Below are positions 10,241 to 20,396 of a stretch of DNA of 64,000 nt, piece by piece. Within the stretch, counting starts at the first letter, position 1; each line of letters begins with the position of its first letter. The notes below the pieces were generated by a model. That model did no database searches. It saw only the letters and a program-made list of their open reading frames with translations, and was not told the DNA's origin. The translations under genes and the position numbers were made by a program. Source of the DNA: Phytobacter diazotrophicus (GTDB lineage Bacteria; Pseudomonadota; Gammaproteobacteria; Enterobacterales; Enterobacteriaceae). The DNA is taken from the NCBI GenBank assembly GCA_004346725.1, contig SMDE01000003.1, positions 310,001 through 374,000 of the forward strand, written 5' to 3'.

Positions 10241-12307
10241 ATGGGTCAGGAAAAGCTATATCTGGAAAAAGAACTAAGTTGGTTGTGCTTTAACGAGCGC
10301 GTTCTGCAGGAAGCGGCGGATAAGAGTAACCCGCTCATTGAACGCATGCGCTTTTTAGGGATTTATTCCAACAACCTTGATGAATTCTATAAAGTTCGCT
10401 TCGCAGAACTTAAACGCCGCATCATTATTAGCGAAGAACAAGGACAAGGCACCAACACCCATTCACGCCACCTGCTGGGTAAAATACAGGCCCGCGTACT
10501 AAAAGCCGATCAGGAATTTGACGGTCTGTATAACGAACTCCTGCTGGAAATGGCACGTAATCAGATCTTTTTGATTAACGAACGCCAGCTTTCCGCCAAT
10601 CAGCAAAACTGGCTGCGCCACTACTTCCGACAGTATCTGCGCCAGCACATCACGCCGACACTGATTAATCGCGAAACCAATCTGATTCGCTTCTTAAAAG
10701 ACGACTACACCTACCTGGCGGTGGAAATCATCCGTGGCGATGATATCCGCTACGCCCTGCTGGAAATTCCGTCTGATAAAGTGCCGCGTTTTGTAAACCT
10801 GCCGCCGGAAGCGCCGCGCCGTCGCAAGCCGATGATCCTGCTGGATAATATCCTGCGTTATTGCCTGGATGATATCTTCAAAGGCTTCTTTGATTACGAC
10901 GCGCTGAACGCCTACTCGATGAAAATGACCCGTGACGCCGAATACGATCTGGTGCACGAGATGGAATCGAGTCTGATGGAGCTGATGTCTTCAAGCCTGA
11001 AACAGCGTCTGACGGCAGAGCCGGTACGCTTTGTTTATCAGCGTGATATGCCGGATGCCATGGTTGAGATGCTGCGCGAGAAGCTGACCATTTCCCGCTA
11101 CGACTCCATTATTCCGGGTGGTCGCTACCACAACTTTAAAGACTTCATCAGCTTCCCGAACGTCGGGAAAGCAAACCTGGTGAACAAGCCATTACCGCGC
11201 CTGCGCCATGTCTGGTTTGATAAGTTCCGCAACGGTTTTGATGCCATTCGCGAGCGCGACGTGCTGCTCTATTATCCGTATCACACCTTCGAGCACGTGC
11301 TGGAACTGCTGCGCCAGGCGTCGTTTGACCCAAGCGTGCTGGCAATAAAAATCAATATTTATCGCGTGGCGAAAGACTCGCGCATCATCGACTCCATGAT
11401 CCACGCCGCCCATAACGGCAAGAAAGTGACCGTGGTGGTTGAGCTGCAGGCGCGTTTCGATGAAGAGGCTAACATCCACTGGGCGAAGCGTCTGACCGAA
11501 GCCGGTGTGCAGGTTATCTTCTCGGCGCCGGGGCTGAAAATCCACGCCAAGCTGTTCCTGGTGTCGCGTATGGAAAACGACGAAGTGGTGCGTTACGCTC
11601 ATATCGGTACCGGCAACTTTAACGAAAAGACCGCACGTATCTATACCGACTACTCATTGCTGACCGCCGATGCGCGTATCACCAATGAAGTGCGCCGGGT
11701 CTTTAACTTTATTGAGAACCCGTACCGTCCGGTGAATTTCGATTATTTGATGGTTTCGCCGCAAAACTCGCGCGATCTGCTCTACAAAATGATCGATACC
11801 GAAATTGCCAATGCGCAGAAAGGCATTCCTTCGGGCATTACGCTAAAAATCAACAACCTGGTGGATAAAGGCCTGGTTGATCGGCTGTATACGGCCTCCA
11901 GTTCTGGCGTGCCGGTGAATTTGCTGGTGCGCGGTATGTGCTCGCTTATCCCTGAACTGGAAGGCATCAGCGATAATATTCGCGTAATTAGCATTGTTGA
12001 CCGTTTCCTTGAACACGATCGCATCTATATTTTTGAGAATGGCGGCGATAAAAAAGTGTATCTGTCGTCTGCTGACTGGATGACGCGAAACATCGATTAC
12101 CGTATTGAAGTAGCGGCGCCGTTGCTCGATCCGCGCCTTAAACAGCAGGTACTGGATATCATTGATCTTCTGTTCAGTGATACCGTCAAAGCACGCTACG
12201 TCGATAAAGAACTCAGTAATCGATATGTGCCGCGCGGCAACCGCCGCAAAGTACGCGCACAGCTCGCGATTCATGAATATCTGACATCACTTGAACAGTC
12301 TGACTAA
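10241..12307 (+). CDS. ppk: Polyphosphate kinase Ppk1
   Basis: Membrane-associated enzyme that reversibly polymerises the ATP gamma-phosphate into inorganic polyphosphate, used in stringent, stationary-phase and phosphate-starvation responses. The 688-residue length equals E. coli Ppk. The autophosphorylated histidine lies in the [12 protein letters not shown] motif (about residue 454 by my reading; H435 in usual numbering) and the second active-site histidine in LEHDRIYIF. The N-terminal domain, PHP-like head and two phospholipase-D-like C-terminal domains are all covered. ppx follows after three bases, forming the ppk-ppx operon. A Pho-box-like repeat is upstream. Confidence 0.98.
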   Translation: MGQEKLYLEKELSWLCFNERVLQEAADKSNPLIERMRFLGIYSNNLDEFYKVRFAELKRRIIISEEQGQGTNTHSRHLLGKIQARVLKADQEFDGLYNELLLEMARNQIFLINERQLSANQQNWLRHYFRQYLRQHITPTLINRETNLIRFLKDDYTYLAVEIIRGDDIRYALLEIPSDKVPRFVNLPPEAPRRRKPMILLDNILRYCLDDIFKGFFDYDALNAYSMKMTRDAEYDLVHEMESSLMELMSSSLKQRLTAEPVRFVYQRDMPDAMVEMLREKLTISRYDSIIPGGRYHNFKDFISFPNVGKANLVNKPLPRLRHVWFDKFRNGFDAIRERDVLLYYPYHTFEHVLELLRQASFDPSVLAIKINIYRVAKDSRIIDSMIHAAHNGKKVTVVVELQARFDEEANIHWAKRLTEAGVQVIFSAPGLKIHAKLFLVSRMENDEVVRYAHIGTGNFNEKTARIYTDYSLLTADARITNEVRRVFNFIENPYRPVNFDYLMVSPQNSRDLLYKMIDTEIANAQKGIPSGITLKINNLVDKGLVDRLYTASSSGVPVNLLVRGMCSLIPELEGISDNIRVISIVDRFLEHDRIYIFENGGDKKVYLSSADWMTRNIDYRIEVAAPLLDPRLKQQVLDIIDLLFSDTVKARYVDKELSNRYVPRGNRRKVRAQLAIHEYLTSLEQSD

Positions 12308-12310
12308 TCT

Positions 12311-13852
12311 ATGCCGATAAATGAAAAGACAGCACGACCGCAGGAATTTGCTGCGGTCGACCTGGGTTCGAACAGTTTTCATATGGTGATTGCCCGCGTT
12401 GTTGATGGCGCCATGCAGATCATTGGCCGTCTGAAACAACGCGTACATCTGGCGGATGGCCTCGACAGCAATAATATGCTGAGTGAAGAGGCTATGGAGC
12501 GCGGTCTCGCGTGTCTGTCGCTGTTCGCAGAACGCCTGCAAGGTTTTGATCCTTCAAGCGTGTGTATTGTAGGGACCCACACGTTGCGCCAGGCGCTCAA
12601 CGCACCGGAGTTTCTTAAACGGGCAGAAAAGGTTATTCCCTACCCTATCGAAATCATCGCGGGTAATGAAGAAGCGCGCCTGATTTTTATGGGCGTTGAA
12701 CATACGCAGCCGGAAAAAGGCCGCAAGCTGGTTATTGATATCGGCGGCGGTTCTACCGAACTGGTCATTGGCGAAGATTTTGAACCCAAACTGGTGGAAA
12801 GCCGTCGTATGGGCTGCGTCAGCTTCGCGCAGCTTTATTTTGCGGGCGGAACAATCAATGCGGAAAACTTCCAGCGTGCCCGCGTTGCCGCAACGCAGAA
12901 ACTGGAAACGCTGGCCTGGCAGTTCCGTATTCAGGGCTGGGACGTCGCGCTTGGCGCGTCCGGCAGTATCAAAGCGGCCCATGAAGTTCTACTGGCGTTA
13001 GGGGAAAAGGACGGCATCATCACGCCTGAGCGCCTCAAAAAACTGGTCACCGAAGTTGTGAAATTCAAAAACTTCGACGAACTGAGCTTGCCGGGTCTGT
13101 CCGACGAACGTAAAGCGGTTTTCGTTCCAGGTCTGGCAATTCTCTGCGGGGTATTTGACGCGCTGGCAATTAATGAACTTCGCCTCTCAGACGGTGCGCT
13201 GCGCGAAGGCGTGCTGTATGAAATGGAAGGCCGTTTCCGCCATCAGGATATTCGCAGCCGTACGGCGCAGAGCCTTGCGAATCAGTACAATATCGACCGC
13301 GAACAGGCGCGTCGCGTGCTGGAAACCACCATGCACATGTACGATCAGTGGCAGGCGCAAAATCCGAAGCTCATTAACCCGCAACTGGCGGCGCTACTGA
13401 AATGGGCAGCCATGCTGCATGAAGTCGGTTTAAATATTAACCATAGCGGTATGCATCGTCATTCGGCTTATATCCTGCAAAACAGCGATCTGCCGGGCTA
13501 TAACCAGGAGCAGCAACTGATGATGGCCACGCTGGTGCGCTATCACCGCAAAGCGATCAAGCTGGATGACTTACCGCGCTTCACGTTGTTTAAGAAAAAG
13601 CACTATCTGCCGTTAATTCAGCTTTTACGCCTTGGGGTGTTGCTGAATAACCAGCGGCAGGCGACAACGACGCCACCAACTCTGCGTCTTACGACCGATG
13701 ATAACCACTGGACGCTGAGCTTCCCGCACGACTGGTTCAGCCAGAATGCACTGGTTCTCTTCGATCTGGAACGGGAACAGGAGTACTGGGAAGCCGTCAC
13801 CGGCTGGCGACTCAAAGTTGAAGAAGAGCAGTCGCCCGGCGTAGCGGCATAA
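12311..13852 (+). CDS. ppx: Exopolyphosphatase Ppx
   Basis: Processively removes terminal phosphates from long-chain polyphosphate, balancing Ppk. The 513-residue length is the same as in E. coli. It belongs to the ASKHA fold: the first phosphate loop [17 protein letters not shown] is at residues ~15-31 and the second, [13 protein letters not shown], at about 143-155. A C-terminal HD-like helical domain contains HEVGLNI and HRHSAYI. The start codon is three bases after the ppk stop, so translation is probably coupled. The gene converges on yfgF with only two bases between the stop codons and no room for a terminator. Confidence 0.98.
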   Translation: MPINEKTARPQEFAAVDLGSNSFHMVIARVVDGAMQIIGRLKQRVHLADGLDSNNMLSEEAMERGLACLSLFAERLQGFDPSSVCIVGTHTLRQALNAPEFLKRAEKVIPYPIEIIAGNEEARLIFMGVEHTQPEKGRKLVIDIGGGSTELVIGEDFEPKLVESRRMGCVSFAQLYFAGGTINAENFQRARVAATQKLETLAWQFRIQGWDVALGASGSIKAAHEVLLALGEKDGIITPERLKKLVTEVVKFKNFDELSLPGLSDERKAVFVPGLAILCGVFDALAINELRLSDGALREGVLYEMEGRFRHQDIRSRTAQSLANQYNIDREQARRVLETTMHMYDQWQAQNPKLINPQLAALLKWAAMLHEVGLNINHSGMHRHSAYILQNSDLPGYNQEQQLMMATLVRYHRKAIKLDDLPRFTLFKKKHYLPLIQLLRLGVLLNNQRQATTTPPTLRLTTDDNHWTLSFPHDWFSQNALVLFDLEREQEYWEAVTGWRLKVEEEQSPGVAA

Positions 13853-13854
13853 AA

Positions 13855-16083
13855 TCAGGCCGCCTGAATCTGCCCTGGCAGATTTTCCAGCGGCTCTGGT
13901 TTACCAATCAAATATCCCTGCAAATAATCGATACCCAGCGCAACCACTGCGCTGCGTATCTCTTCATTTTCGACATACTCCGCCACAACCTGCATCTTTT
14001 TCATTCTTGCCAGATGGCAAATAGAGGCGACAATCTGGTAATCCAGACTATTTGAAACGATATTGCGGATAAAGCTGCCGTCGATTTTCAGGATATCGGC
14101 ATTCACATTTTTCAGTCGGGAATAACTGGCGTAGCCGGTACCAAAGTCGTCAATCGCTACGCTACAGCCCATTTGTTGCAGTTGGCCGAGCGTTTGATTT
14201 GCCTGCTCCAGATTGGTTAACGAGTTACTCTCGGTTATCTCGAAGATCAACTGCCACGCCTCGATGCCGTATTTTTTCAACAGCCGCCCCACCTCCAGAG
14301 AAAACTGTGCCCGACACACAGAGGCGGGCGACAGATTAATGGCAAAGCGCTGCGCGGGTAGCGTTGTGCGATGAGCAGACATAAAACTCAGCACATGCTC
14401 CACAACCCAAAGATCGATACGTGATGACAGGCCGAACTCATGGGCGACCGGCAGAAAATCATCCGGATTAATATACTGGCCGTTCTCTTCATTCATGCGT
14501 AGCAGAATTTCATGGTAGCTGTCGCCGCGCATCCCGGCGATAGGTTGCACCAGTAAACTAAAACGGTTCTCCTCCAGTGCGAGTTGCAGGCGGTTCATCA
14601 TATCCACCTTGTCCTTGAGACAACGCTGGAGGTTCGCCGCCCCGCGATGCTGCAGGCTTTCCGGATGATTTGTCGCCAGCGACAAGTCCGCAATAGTACT
14701 CAGTTCGCCAAGCAGCAAGTAGAGGTGCTGCACCGGAGAGCGCACATAGCAATAGCTCATGCCCACCTGCGGCTGCAGCGGCATGTCATCCCAGAAGAAA
14801 CGAAATGCCTTAATTTGGGCATCCAGCGCGTCAATCCGGCTCTGGTGCGACTGAGTGTTAAGGCGAATAGCCAGATCATGGCCTGAGAGATGGTAGACAC
14901 GTTCGTCCTCATCGAGGCTGTTTTTAAGCCAGTCCGACAGTTTTTGCTTGTACTGAATGCGCAGCATCACGCCATAGTTACGCCCCAGCACTTCCAGTTC
15001 CGGCACACTTAAAAAGCAGAGAACAGACCAGGGTGACCCCGCCAGCGCACGATTGAGGGCGCGCAGATTGGGTATCTGAACGACTGGATCAAGATAGGCA
15101 AGACGACGAGCGCGGGCATGAACATGCCGTTGTCGTGTTGCCAGTACCGATACACAAAGGATGATAAAAGAGTAAACCAGGTAACTCGACGAGGCGATAG
15201 CCAGTTGGATTTCATAAGCCGGATAGACGGGAAGATAACGATAAAAATAGTGTACCGAGACAATCAACAGCAGCGTCCAGAGCACCGATATAAACCGGTA
15301 TCCATAGCGTAATGCTCCCCATAGCATGACAGGCAATACCAGAGAGAGCGTGTAGTTGGTGCTGAAAATGGAGCTATTTTCATTCAGCGGCATGAGCAAC
15401 AGTATGACCAATCCGGCCAGGATACTCAGCCAGATAGCCATCTCACAGCGGGTCACTTTCGGGTCGAATTCATGGCGCAGTTGCGATAACCAGCTTCGCA
15501 GATAACGCGGATGGCGAATGATACGAATAACCAAATAGCAGAGCGGAATACCGGTCATGGTCCCGACCAGTAACGCCTGATAATCAATCAGTAAATGAAT
15601 ATTTAACGATAATATATCGGTCTTACTAAAATCCGTGTCATACAGCGCCAGCCAGATAACGAACTCAAGAATAATCAAATAAATCGTTGCCGGGCAAAAG
15701 ACCTGCCAGAAAATTCGCTGGGCAATAAAGGCGGCGTTTCCGTAGGCAATATTTTGCCGACGCGTAACAAAAACGCGATAGCCGCCCCAACTGATGACCA
15801 CGGGAATAAGCAAATGAAAAATTTGCGCGACAAGCTCAGAGATATCGTGCATGCCGATATTCAGGACCAGTGCGAGAACCATGCCGGGTAGCGCTGCCCA
15901 GCCAAAGACCACCATCAGACTGAACATCAGCGCCATCGGCAGGGAGAAAAGGACAACCGTTTCACCCGCGACATGCGTATAGGTATTCGCCAGATTAAAC
16001 AGTGGCAGTAAAAGACATGGCAACACGAGCGGTAGTGCCCACCATTTGTCTTTGTGCTGATGATATTTTTTTAACGGAGTCAT
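13855..16083 (-). CDS. pdeF: Membrane c-di-GMP phosphodiesterase YfgF (PdeF)
   Basis: Inner-membrane protein with an N-terminal MASE1-like region of about eight membrane segments (residues ~15-300), a degenerate GGDEF domain and a C-terminal EAL phosphodiesterase domain that hydrolyses c-di-GMP. The GGDEF active site is lost (LSGHDL at the motif position). The EAL domain keeps EILLR (variant EAL), NLSP, EITES, DDFGTGYAS, KIDGSFI and the late Glu in VAEYVEN, so it should be active. The ATG at 16083 aligns exactly with the E. coli start (Asp at residue 12 before KWW) and gives 742 residues. An alternative ATG at 16137 has a better ribosome-binding site (AGG) and cannot be excluded. A class II FNR site precedes it, in keeping with its known anaerobic expression. 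Confidence 0.93.
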   Translation of the reverse strand: MTPLKKYHQHKDKWWALPLVLPCLLLPLFNLANTYTHVAGETVVLFSLPMALMFSLMVVFGWAALPGMVLALVLNIGMHDISELVAQIFHLLIPVVISWGGYRVFVTRRQNIAYGNAAFIAQRIFWQVFCPATIYLIILEFVIWLALYDTDFSKTDILSLNIHLLIDYQALLVGTMTGIPLCYLVIRIIRHPRYLRSWLSQLRHEFDPKVTRCEMAIWLSILAGLVILLLMPLNENSSIFSTNYTLSLVLPVMLWGALRYGYRFISVLWTLLLIVSVHYFYRYLPVYPAYEIQLAIASSSYLVYSFIILCVSVLATRQRHVHARARRLAYLDPVVQIPNLRALNRALAGSPWSVLCFLSVPELEVLGRNYGVMLRIQYKQKLSDWLKNSLDEDERVYHLSGHDLAIRLNTQSHQSRIDALDAQIKAFRFFWDDMPLQPQVGMSYCYVRSPVQHLYLLLGELSTIADLSLATNHPESLQHRGAANLQRCLKDKVDMMNRLQLALEENRFSLLVQPIAGMRGDSYHEILLRMNEENGQYINPDDFLPVAHEFGLSSRIDLWVVEHVLSFMSAHRTTLPAQRFAINLSPASVCRAQFSLEVGRLLKKYGIEAWQLIFEITESNSLTNLEQANQTLGQLQQMGCSVAIDDFGTGYASYSRLKNVNADILKIDGSFIRNIVSNSLDYQIVASICHLARMKKMQVVAEYVENEEIRSAVVALGIDYLQGYLIGKPEPLENLPGQIQAA

Positions 16084-16173
16084 AGATGCTCGACAAAAAA
16101 CCCAGCTTCCCAATGGGTATTTCAGGCAGGCATCCAACCTGACTGTAAGCGCGTAAATAGCAAATGAGCGTGA

Positions 16174-16214
16174 ATTTTAGTTCTGTAGGGCAACTAATGA
16201 TTGATGCACATCAA
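16174..16214 (-). promoter_or_regulatory. FNR-activated class II promoter of yfgF
   Basis: A perfect FNR box, TTGATGCACATCAA, occupies 16201-16214. On the minus strand a TAAAAT -10 hexamer lies at 16179-16174. The box centre is 31 bases from the hexamer centre, close to the class II position near -41.5. Transcription would start near 16167. Confidence 0.8.
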
Positions 16215-16424
16215 ATAAAACTCGCCGAATTAATTAATTTTTACGCTTTTTAAAAAGAGACGCAGATTAGCATTCATGACTTAAATACTTAATTTATTTT
16301 ATATAAAATCGATTAATATTTTCCTCCGGTGAAATTTTGCATGGTTAAGAATTGACCTCGCCCGCACTCTGTGCCTTAATGTCAAGGTCGCCCTTTTTAT
16401 GGGGTAAACCTTAAGGAACCTTTT
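16215..16424 (+). promoter_or_regulatory. AT-rich yfgF-yfgG intergenic region with candidate yfgG promoter
   Basis: The divergent 341-base gap is AT-rich. Besides the FNR promoter of yfgF it has, on the plus strand, a candidate promoter TTGACC (16352-16357), 18 bases, TTAATG (16376-16381), 44 bases before yfgG. A small dyad GACCT/AGGTC (16354-16358, 16386-16390) overlaps it and may be an operator. No gene or RNA is recognisable here. Confidence 0.4.
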
Positions 16425-16616
16425 GTGAGTCAGGCAACCCCTATGCGAAAACGCCATCGATTTGACAGTCGCATGACCCGTATCGTATTGCTAATCAGCT
16501 TTATCTTTTTCTTTGGTCGTTTTATCTATTCCTCAATTGGTGCCTGGTATCATCATCAGGATAAGCTCCAGTCTCAGCAAGTAAGCCAACCTATCGATTC
16601 TTCCGCACAACGCTAA
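16425..16616 (+). CDS. yfgG: Small membrane protein YfgG
   Basis: 63-residue protein with a basic N terminus (RKRHRF) and one membrane segment at residues ~18-40, LLISFIFFFGRFIY, followed by a short polar tail. Sequence and length match E. coli YfgG closely through the membrane part; in E. coli it has been linked to nickel and cobalt tolerance. The start is GTG with AAGGAA upstream. It stands alone, divergent from yfgF and convergent with the LysE-type exporter gene. Confidence 0.9.
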   Translation: MSQATPMRKRHRFDSRMTRIVLLISFIFFFGRFIYSSIGAWYHHQDKLQSQQVSQPIDSSAQR

Positions 16617-16656
16617 CGCACTGTTTTTATTTGTACACGTCTTTACGTGGGCTTTG

Positions 16657-17307
16657 TCACATCAACGCATGACGCACCATCGTCAGGATCATCGCCACGC
16701 CAAATCCGGCGAGGACAGCTCCGGCTATGCGCTCAATAATATGCACCCAGGCTGTGAGACGTATCTGTATGGCGGATAATCCGATCAATGTCGCGATGGC
16801 AAGATTCCACGCCAGTACCGCCAGGCTCATCCATGCGCCGGAAAAGATCTGCTGTGCAAATGTGACGTTCGCGCCAAGAATCGAGGTCATCAGCGCCAGA
16901 TAAAAAAGCGCATTTTTGGGATTAAGTAACGCGGACCCCAGCCCTAGTAGAAACTGTTTTCGCCACGACGGGCAATCCATCCGGGTGGCGTTGAGCGCAA
17001 GCTCCTGCTTACGGCTGCGCAACAGATGCCCGCCAATCCAGATTAAATAGAGCGCGCCAGCAATTTCAATCAGACGAAACAGCAGCCCGTAATCCTGTAA
17101 TAGCCGCCAGCCACACATCGCCAGCACAATATAAAAGGCGTTTCCCAGCGCGATCCCCGGTCCAATTCCGGCGCTGCCGCGCAGGCGATAACGGATGGCG
17201 TAACCGGCCAGCAGGAAGAAATCAGGGCCAGGACTGACCAGCGCCACAAAATGCGAAAGCGCAAGCAATGGAAACGCGGCGGGAATAAATTCGGGTAACA
17301 AAGACAT
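16657..17307 (-). CDS. LysE/RhtB-family amino-acid exporter
   Basis: Six-segment inner-membrane exporter of the LysE superfamily, 216 residues from the ATG at 17307, which has GAGG six bases upstream; a ten-residue extension is less likely. The family signature VALVSPGPDFFLLAGYA is near residues 22-38, and NPKNALFYLALM near the middle. Relatives export threonine, homoserine, lysine or similar compounds; the substrate here cannot be told. It lies 48 bases downstream of an AraC-family regulator in the same direction and is probably controlled by and cotranscribed with it. The pair is not at this site in E. coli K-12. Confidence 0.88.
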   Translation of the reverse strand: MSLLPEFIPAAFPLLALSHFVALVSPGPDFFLLAGYAIRYRLRGSAGIGPGIALGNAFYIVLAMCGWRLLQDYGLLFRLIEIAGALYLIWIGGHLLRSRKQELALNATRMDCPSWRKQFLLGLGSALLNPKNALFYLALMTSILGANVTFAQQIFSGAWMSLAVLAWNLAIATLIGLSAIQIRLTAWVHIIERIAGAVLAGFGVAMILTMVRHALM

Positions 17308-17355
17308 AGCAACCTCATCAGTAAAAGACGAGGTCACTTTATGGCGTTGTCAGAC

Positions 17356-18162
17356 TTAATTATTGTCTGATATTGATCGCCCCTGCGCATACTGGCGGGG
17401 CGTGGAAGAGGTAAAACTGACGAACGTACGGTGAAAATGGCTTTGATCGGCAAAACCGCTTTGATAACCCGCATCGGCGATATCACTGCCCGCCCGCAAC
17501 TGTGCTTTAGCAAATTCCACACGGGCATTATTGATCCAGGCTCCTGGCGTCAGCCCTGTCGCCAGCTTGAACTGGCGAATCAGCGTCTCTTTACGCAACG
17601 TGTACCGCTGTGCCAGACAATCCAGCGACGGGGGCTGCTGAATATCGGCCAGTAGCGTCGTCTGCATATGGTTGCAGAATTCAGCCGGTTTCACCGCAGT
17701 TTGCAGGCCGGGCAGGCTGACAAGCAGCGCACGTACCGCCTCCTGTAATTCCCCAGTCTGGTTATCTTCCATCAGGGAGATAATGTGCATAAAGGCGGTG
17801 AAGAATGAAGGATTGCGTAACACCGTTTGTGCGCAGTGAAGATGCTCCCCTGGCGCGAACCCCAACTGTTGCAGGCACCACGCCTCATCAAGGTACAACA
17901 TGTGATAGCTACGTGGACGTTCGGCTGCCGGGTTGCAACTGTGCGCTTCACGGGGCGCTATCAGCACCATATCGCCCTGAGAGAGGTGATATTCATGACC
18001 ACTGCAACGCGTAACGGTCTCGCCGTCGATAATCGCGCCAATGGACAACTGAGGGTGCTGGTGCAGTTTATAGGCCTGCGTACTTTGTACGGTAGAACGC
18101 CATTCGACCCACGGCACAAGCGGAGAGCGCCAGAAGCGTTGTTCAATGTTCCGCGTTGTCAT
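17356..18162 (-). CDS. AraC-family transcriptional regulator
   Basis: 268 residues from the ATG at 18162, which has a strong GGAGGGAG site. The N-terminal half is an AraC-type cupin effector domain (HQHPQLSIG, then SQGDMVLIAPREAHSC around residues 60-75). The C-terminal ~100 residues hold two helix-turn-helix units, ending with the family stretch GFADQSHFHRTFVSFTSSTPRQY. It most likely senses a small molecule and controls the LysE-type exporter directly downstream. Regulator-exporter pairs of this kind are common in enterobacteria; the effector is unknown. Confidence 0.9.
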   Translation of the reverse strand: MTTRNIEQRFWRSPLVPWVEWRSTVQSTQAYKLHQHPQLSIGAIIDGETVTRCSGHEYHLSQGDMVLIAPREAHSCNPAAERPRSYHMLYLDEAWCLQQLGFAPGEHLHCAQTVLRNPSFFTAFMHIISLMEDNQTGELQEAVRALLVSLPGLQTAVKPAEFCNHMQTTLLADIQQPPSLDCLAQRYTLRKETLIRQFKLATGLTPGAWINNARVEFAKAQLRAGSDIADAGYQSGFADQSHFHRTFVSFTSSTPRQYAQGRSISDNN

Positions 18163-18200
18163 CTCTCCCTCCTCCTCACATGATTCCAGACTTCGAACGG

Positions 18201-20183
18201 CTACTTTTCGGCAACGCGCGTGAGCCACTCAGCATAAGCCGGGCTGGCGTGCGCTGGCATATTTTGCTGCCCGGCGCTGAATTCATCCTGCATGCCAAAT
18301 ATTTTCCAGATCAGGGGGGCAAGCTGTGCCGCCGGGCTGTTTTCCTGCGTGGCGGTGCGCAACAGTTCCAGCGTACGCTTTTTATATTCGCCCAGCACCT
18401 CCGATTGATAATCAAAAGCTTTCCCCAGCCCGGAGATGTACATCAGTTTCGGCACTTCCGCCTGTGGCCATTGCAACGCCATGTTGAGCGGCCACTCCAG
18501 CATTGTCCGCTCACCCCATACGGCTGAACGCGGCACCTGCTGGTTAGCCACCAGCGTTAACATAAAGGCCTGGCCCAGTTCACCAAGATAGATATCCATC
18601 GCATCAACGGACGGACGCGCATAGAACGCATCCAGCGGCTGAGGGTTCACCGCTCCCACTTTTTCCAGCAGGCGCTGCTCCAGCTCAAGCACCAGCGCTC
18701 CCAGCTCAGACTGCGCTACCGTGCTGCTCTCAGTGCCGCATTGGGTTCGTTGGGTACAATCCCAAAGGCTGAGCCTGAGCTGCCACTGGCGCTGTTCCCC
18801 TTCTCCTGAGCAACCCATCTCCCCGGTCACGAAGTATTTCATTTCTGGCGGGACAAGGTCGAACAGCTCGTTGCCATCAAACGCATGGGTTGAAACAACC
18901 GGCCCGATGCCCGCGGCGACCTGCACGTAACAACGGGCGGCATAATCACTCCAGTAGTGGGTTGCCTCAGCAAGATACAGTGGGATTGCACGGGTAAGGC
19001 GCCCCAGGTCATCCTCACGCTGCGATTCGGAAGGTGTCGGGTCATCGTCGATTTTACTCAGCACAAAGAAACCGACCGTGTTTGCCTCTTGCGGTTTCTG
19101 CCCGAAAAGCCAGTCGGCATTACACAGCCCGTACTGCCAGACAGGCTGCGTAAGGGCAAGCGTATTAATTTCCACCTCGCCCGGATCGGTAGGTGTGCCC
19201 TGGGCATGCTGCTCGCGCATTTTCTGAAAGGCGCGGGCGGACTCATCCAGATACTGTTTAAGCGGTGGGTAGTCCAGCGCATACATCCGGCTCAACAGCT
19301 TTTCCCCTTCGTCGGGGTTACCCAGTTCCTGATAAGCTCGCAGCAGGTTAATACCGGCCATCGGATCGTGGCGGTGCTCGTCATACACGGGAGCTATGAG
19401 TTCAACAAGCAGCGCAATCTCGCCGTTTCTGCCCAGATCGCCGGAGATCATCATCAGCGAACTGCCGTCATATCTCCCACCGGCGAGAACTTCGTCATAC
19501 AGTGCCCGGGCGGCCGCTACATTGTTATGTTCCAGGTGATAGCGCGCCAGCCAGAGTTGCGCGCGCCAGGAGCCGGGCAGCGCCGCGACGGTACGTAGTC
19601 CCGCGACATATCCCGCTTCCCCTTCACGCTCCTGCTTAATACTCGCCCACCAGAGCAAGCCGTTATCCAGATTTGGGTCAGCTTCGATAGCCTGCCAGAG
19701 CAGCTCCTCGGCACGGGCATCGTCACCCTTGTGAGAGAAAACTTTTGCCAGATTGGTCAGCAAAATTCCCGTGGCCCCGACTTTCGCTATACCGGCCTGC
19801 AATGTGTTTTCGGCCTCAACCAGCCGTTTATTTTCCATCAGCACAATGCTCTGAATGGTATGGCTGCGTTCGGGATCGTCATCAATCTCTACCAGGCGCG
19901 CGGCGGCAGGAATGAGATCGGCGGCAAAACCATCGTTCAGGCCTCCCAGGATCGCATCATAAAGTTCCGCCGCGTTATTCCACTTTTGTTCAAGGCCGGG
20001 CAGGAAAACATTATTTCGCCAGTCGCTGCGGGCGATATGCATTTCTCGCCCGTTGGCGTCATACGCCACGATCATCTCTTCATTTGGAACCGGGGCGTGT
20101 CCTGCCTGCGTATGTTCAGATTCCACAGGGCCTGGGGTCTGTTCTTTTTTGCCACTAAGGGCGCTGAGAAGTTTTTTAAACAT
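18201..20183 (-). CDS. Large tetratricopeptide-repeat protein, function unknown
   Basis: About 660 residues from the ATG at 20183 (MFKKLLSALSGKK), the first plausible start after a frame that stays open to 20321. An ATG three codons earlier (20192) is equally possible, and neither has a good ribosome-binding site. No signal peptide or membrane segment is seen. Residues ~105-240 read as TPR-like helical pairs (VEAENTLQAG, RAEELLWQAIEADP, AAARALYDEVL), with further helical repeats to ~330. The C-terminal ~300 residues are a mixed domain I do not recognise, with a GEMGCSGEGEQRQWQLRL stretch followed by a segment rich in hydrophobic helix. It probably acts as a cytoplasmic scaffold. It lies between the araC gene and an unrecognised small gene, outside the conserved backbone. 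Confidence 0.8.
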   Translation of the reverse strand: MFKKLLSALSGKKEQTPGPVESEHTQAGHAPVPNEEMIVAYDANGREMHIARSDWRNNVFLPGLEQKWNNAAELYDAILGGLNDGFAADLIPAAARLVEIDDDPERSHTIQSIVLMENKRLVEAENTLQAGIAKVGATGILLTNLAKVFSHKGDDARAEELLWQAIEADPNLDNGLLWWASIKQEREGEAGYVAGLRTVAALPGSWRAQLWLARYHLEHNNVAAARALYDEVLAGGRYDGSSLMMISGDLGRNGEIALLVELIAPVYDEHRHDPMAGINLLRAYQELGNPDEGEKLLSRMYALDYPPLKQYLDESARAFQKMREQHAQGTPTDPGEVEINTLALTQPVWQYGLCNADWLFGQKPQEANTVGFFVLSKIDDDPTPSESQREDDLGRLTRAIPLYLAEATHYWSDYAARCYVQVAAGIGPVVSTHAFDGNELFDLVPPEMKYFVTGEMGCSGEGEQRQWQLRLSLWDCTQRTQCGTESSTVAQSELGALVLELEQRLLEKVGAVNPQPLDAFYARPSVDAMDIYLGELGQAFMLTLVANQQVPRSAVWGERTMLEWPLNMALQWPQAEVPKLMYISGLGKAFDYQSEVLGEYKKRTLELLRTATQENSPAAQLAPLIWKIFGMQDEFSAGQQNMPAHASPAYAEWLTRVAEK

Positions 20184-20355
20184 AGTGAGCATCGTGGCAA
20201 GTGAGAGGGGCCGAAGTCCGTGTTCCGATGATGATTCGCCCTTCGCTCGCATTCCTCGTATCCAATGAGGCCGCAAGCGCAATGAAGATAAAGCGTCGAT
20301 GAGCAAATCCAGGGCATACAAAGAACACTCAGCCAGAAGGTTGGCATAAAATGCC

Positions 20356-20386
20356 CGCCCCGTCTAATGCCTGGAATGGTGGGGCG
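20356..20386 (-). terminator. Hairpin after the 128-residue hypothetical gene
   Basis: CGCCCC (20356-20361) pairs with GGGGCG (20381-20386). On the minus strand the stem is followed by GGCATTTTAT, a weak T-run, 10 bases beyond the stop of the upstream gene, so it may be a weak terminator. Confidence 0.5.
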
Positions 20387-20396
20387 AGAAGTCCAT

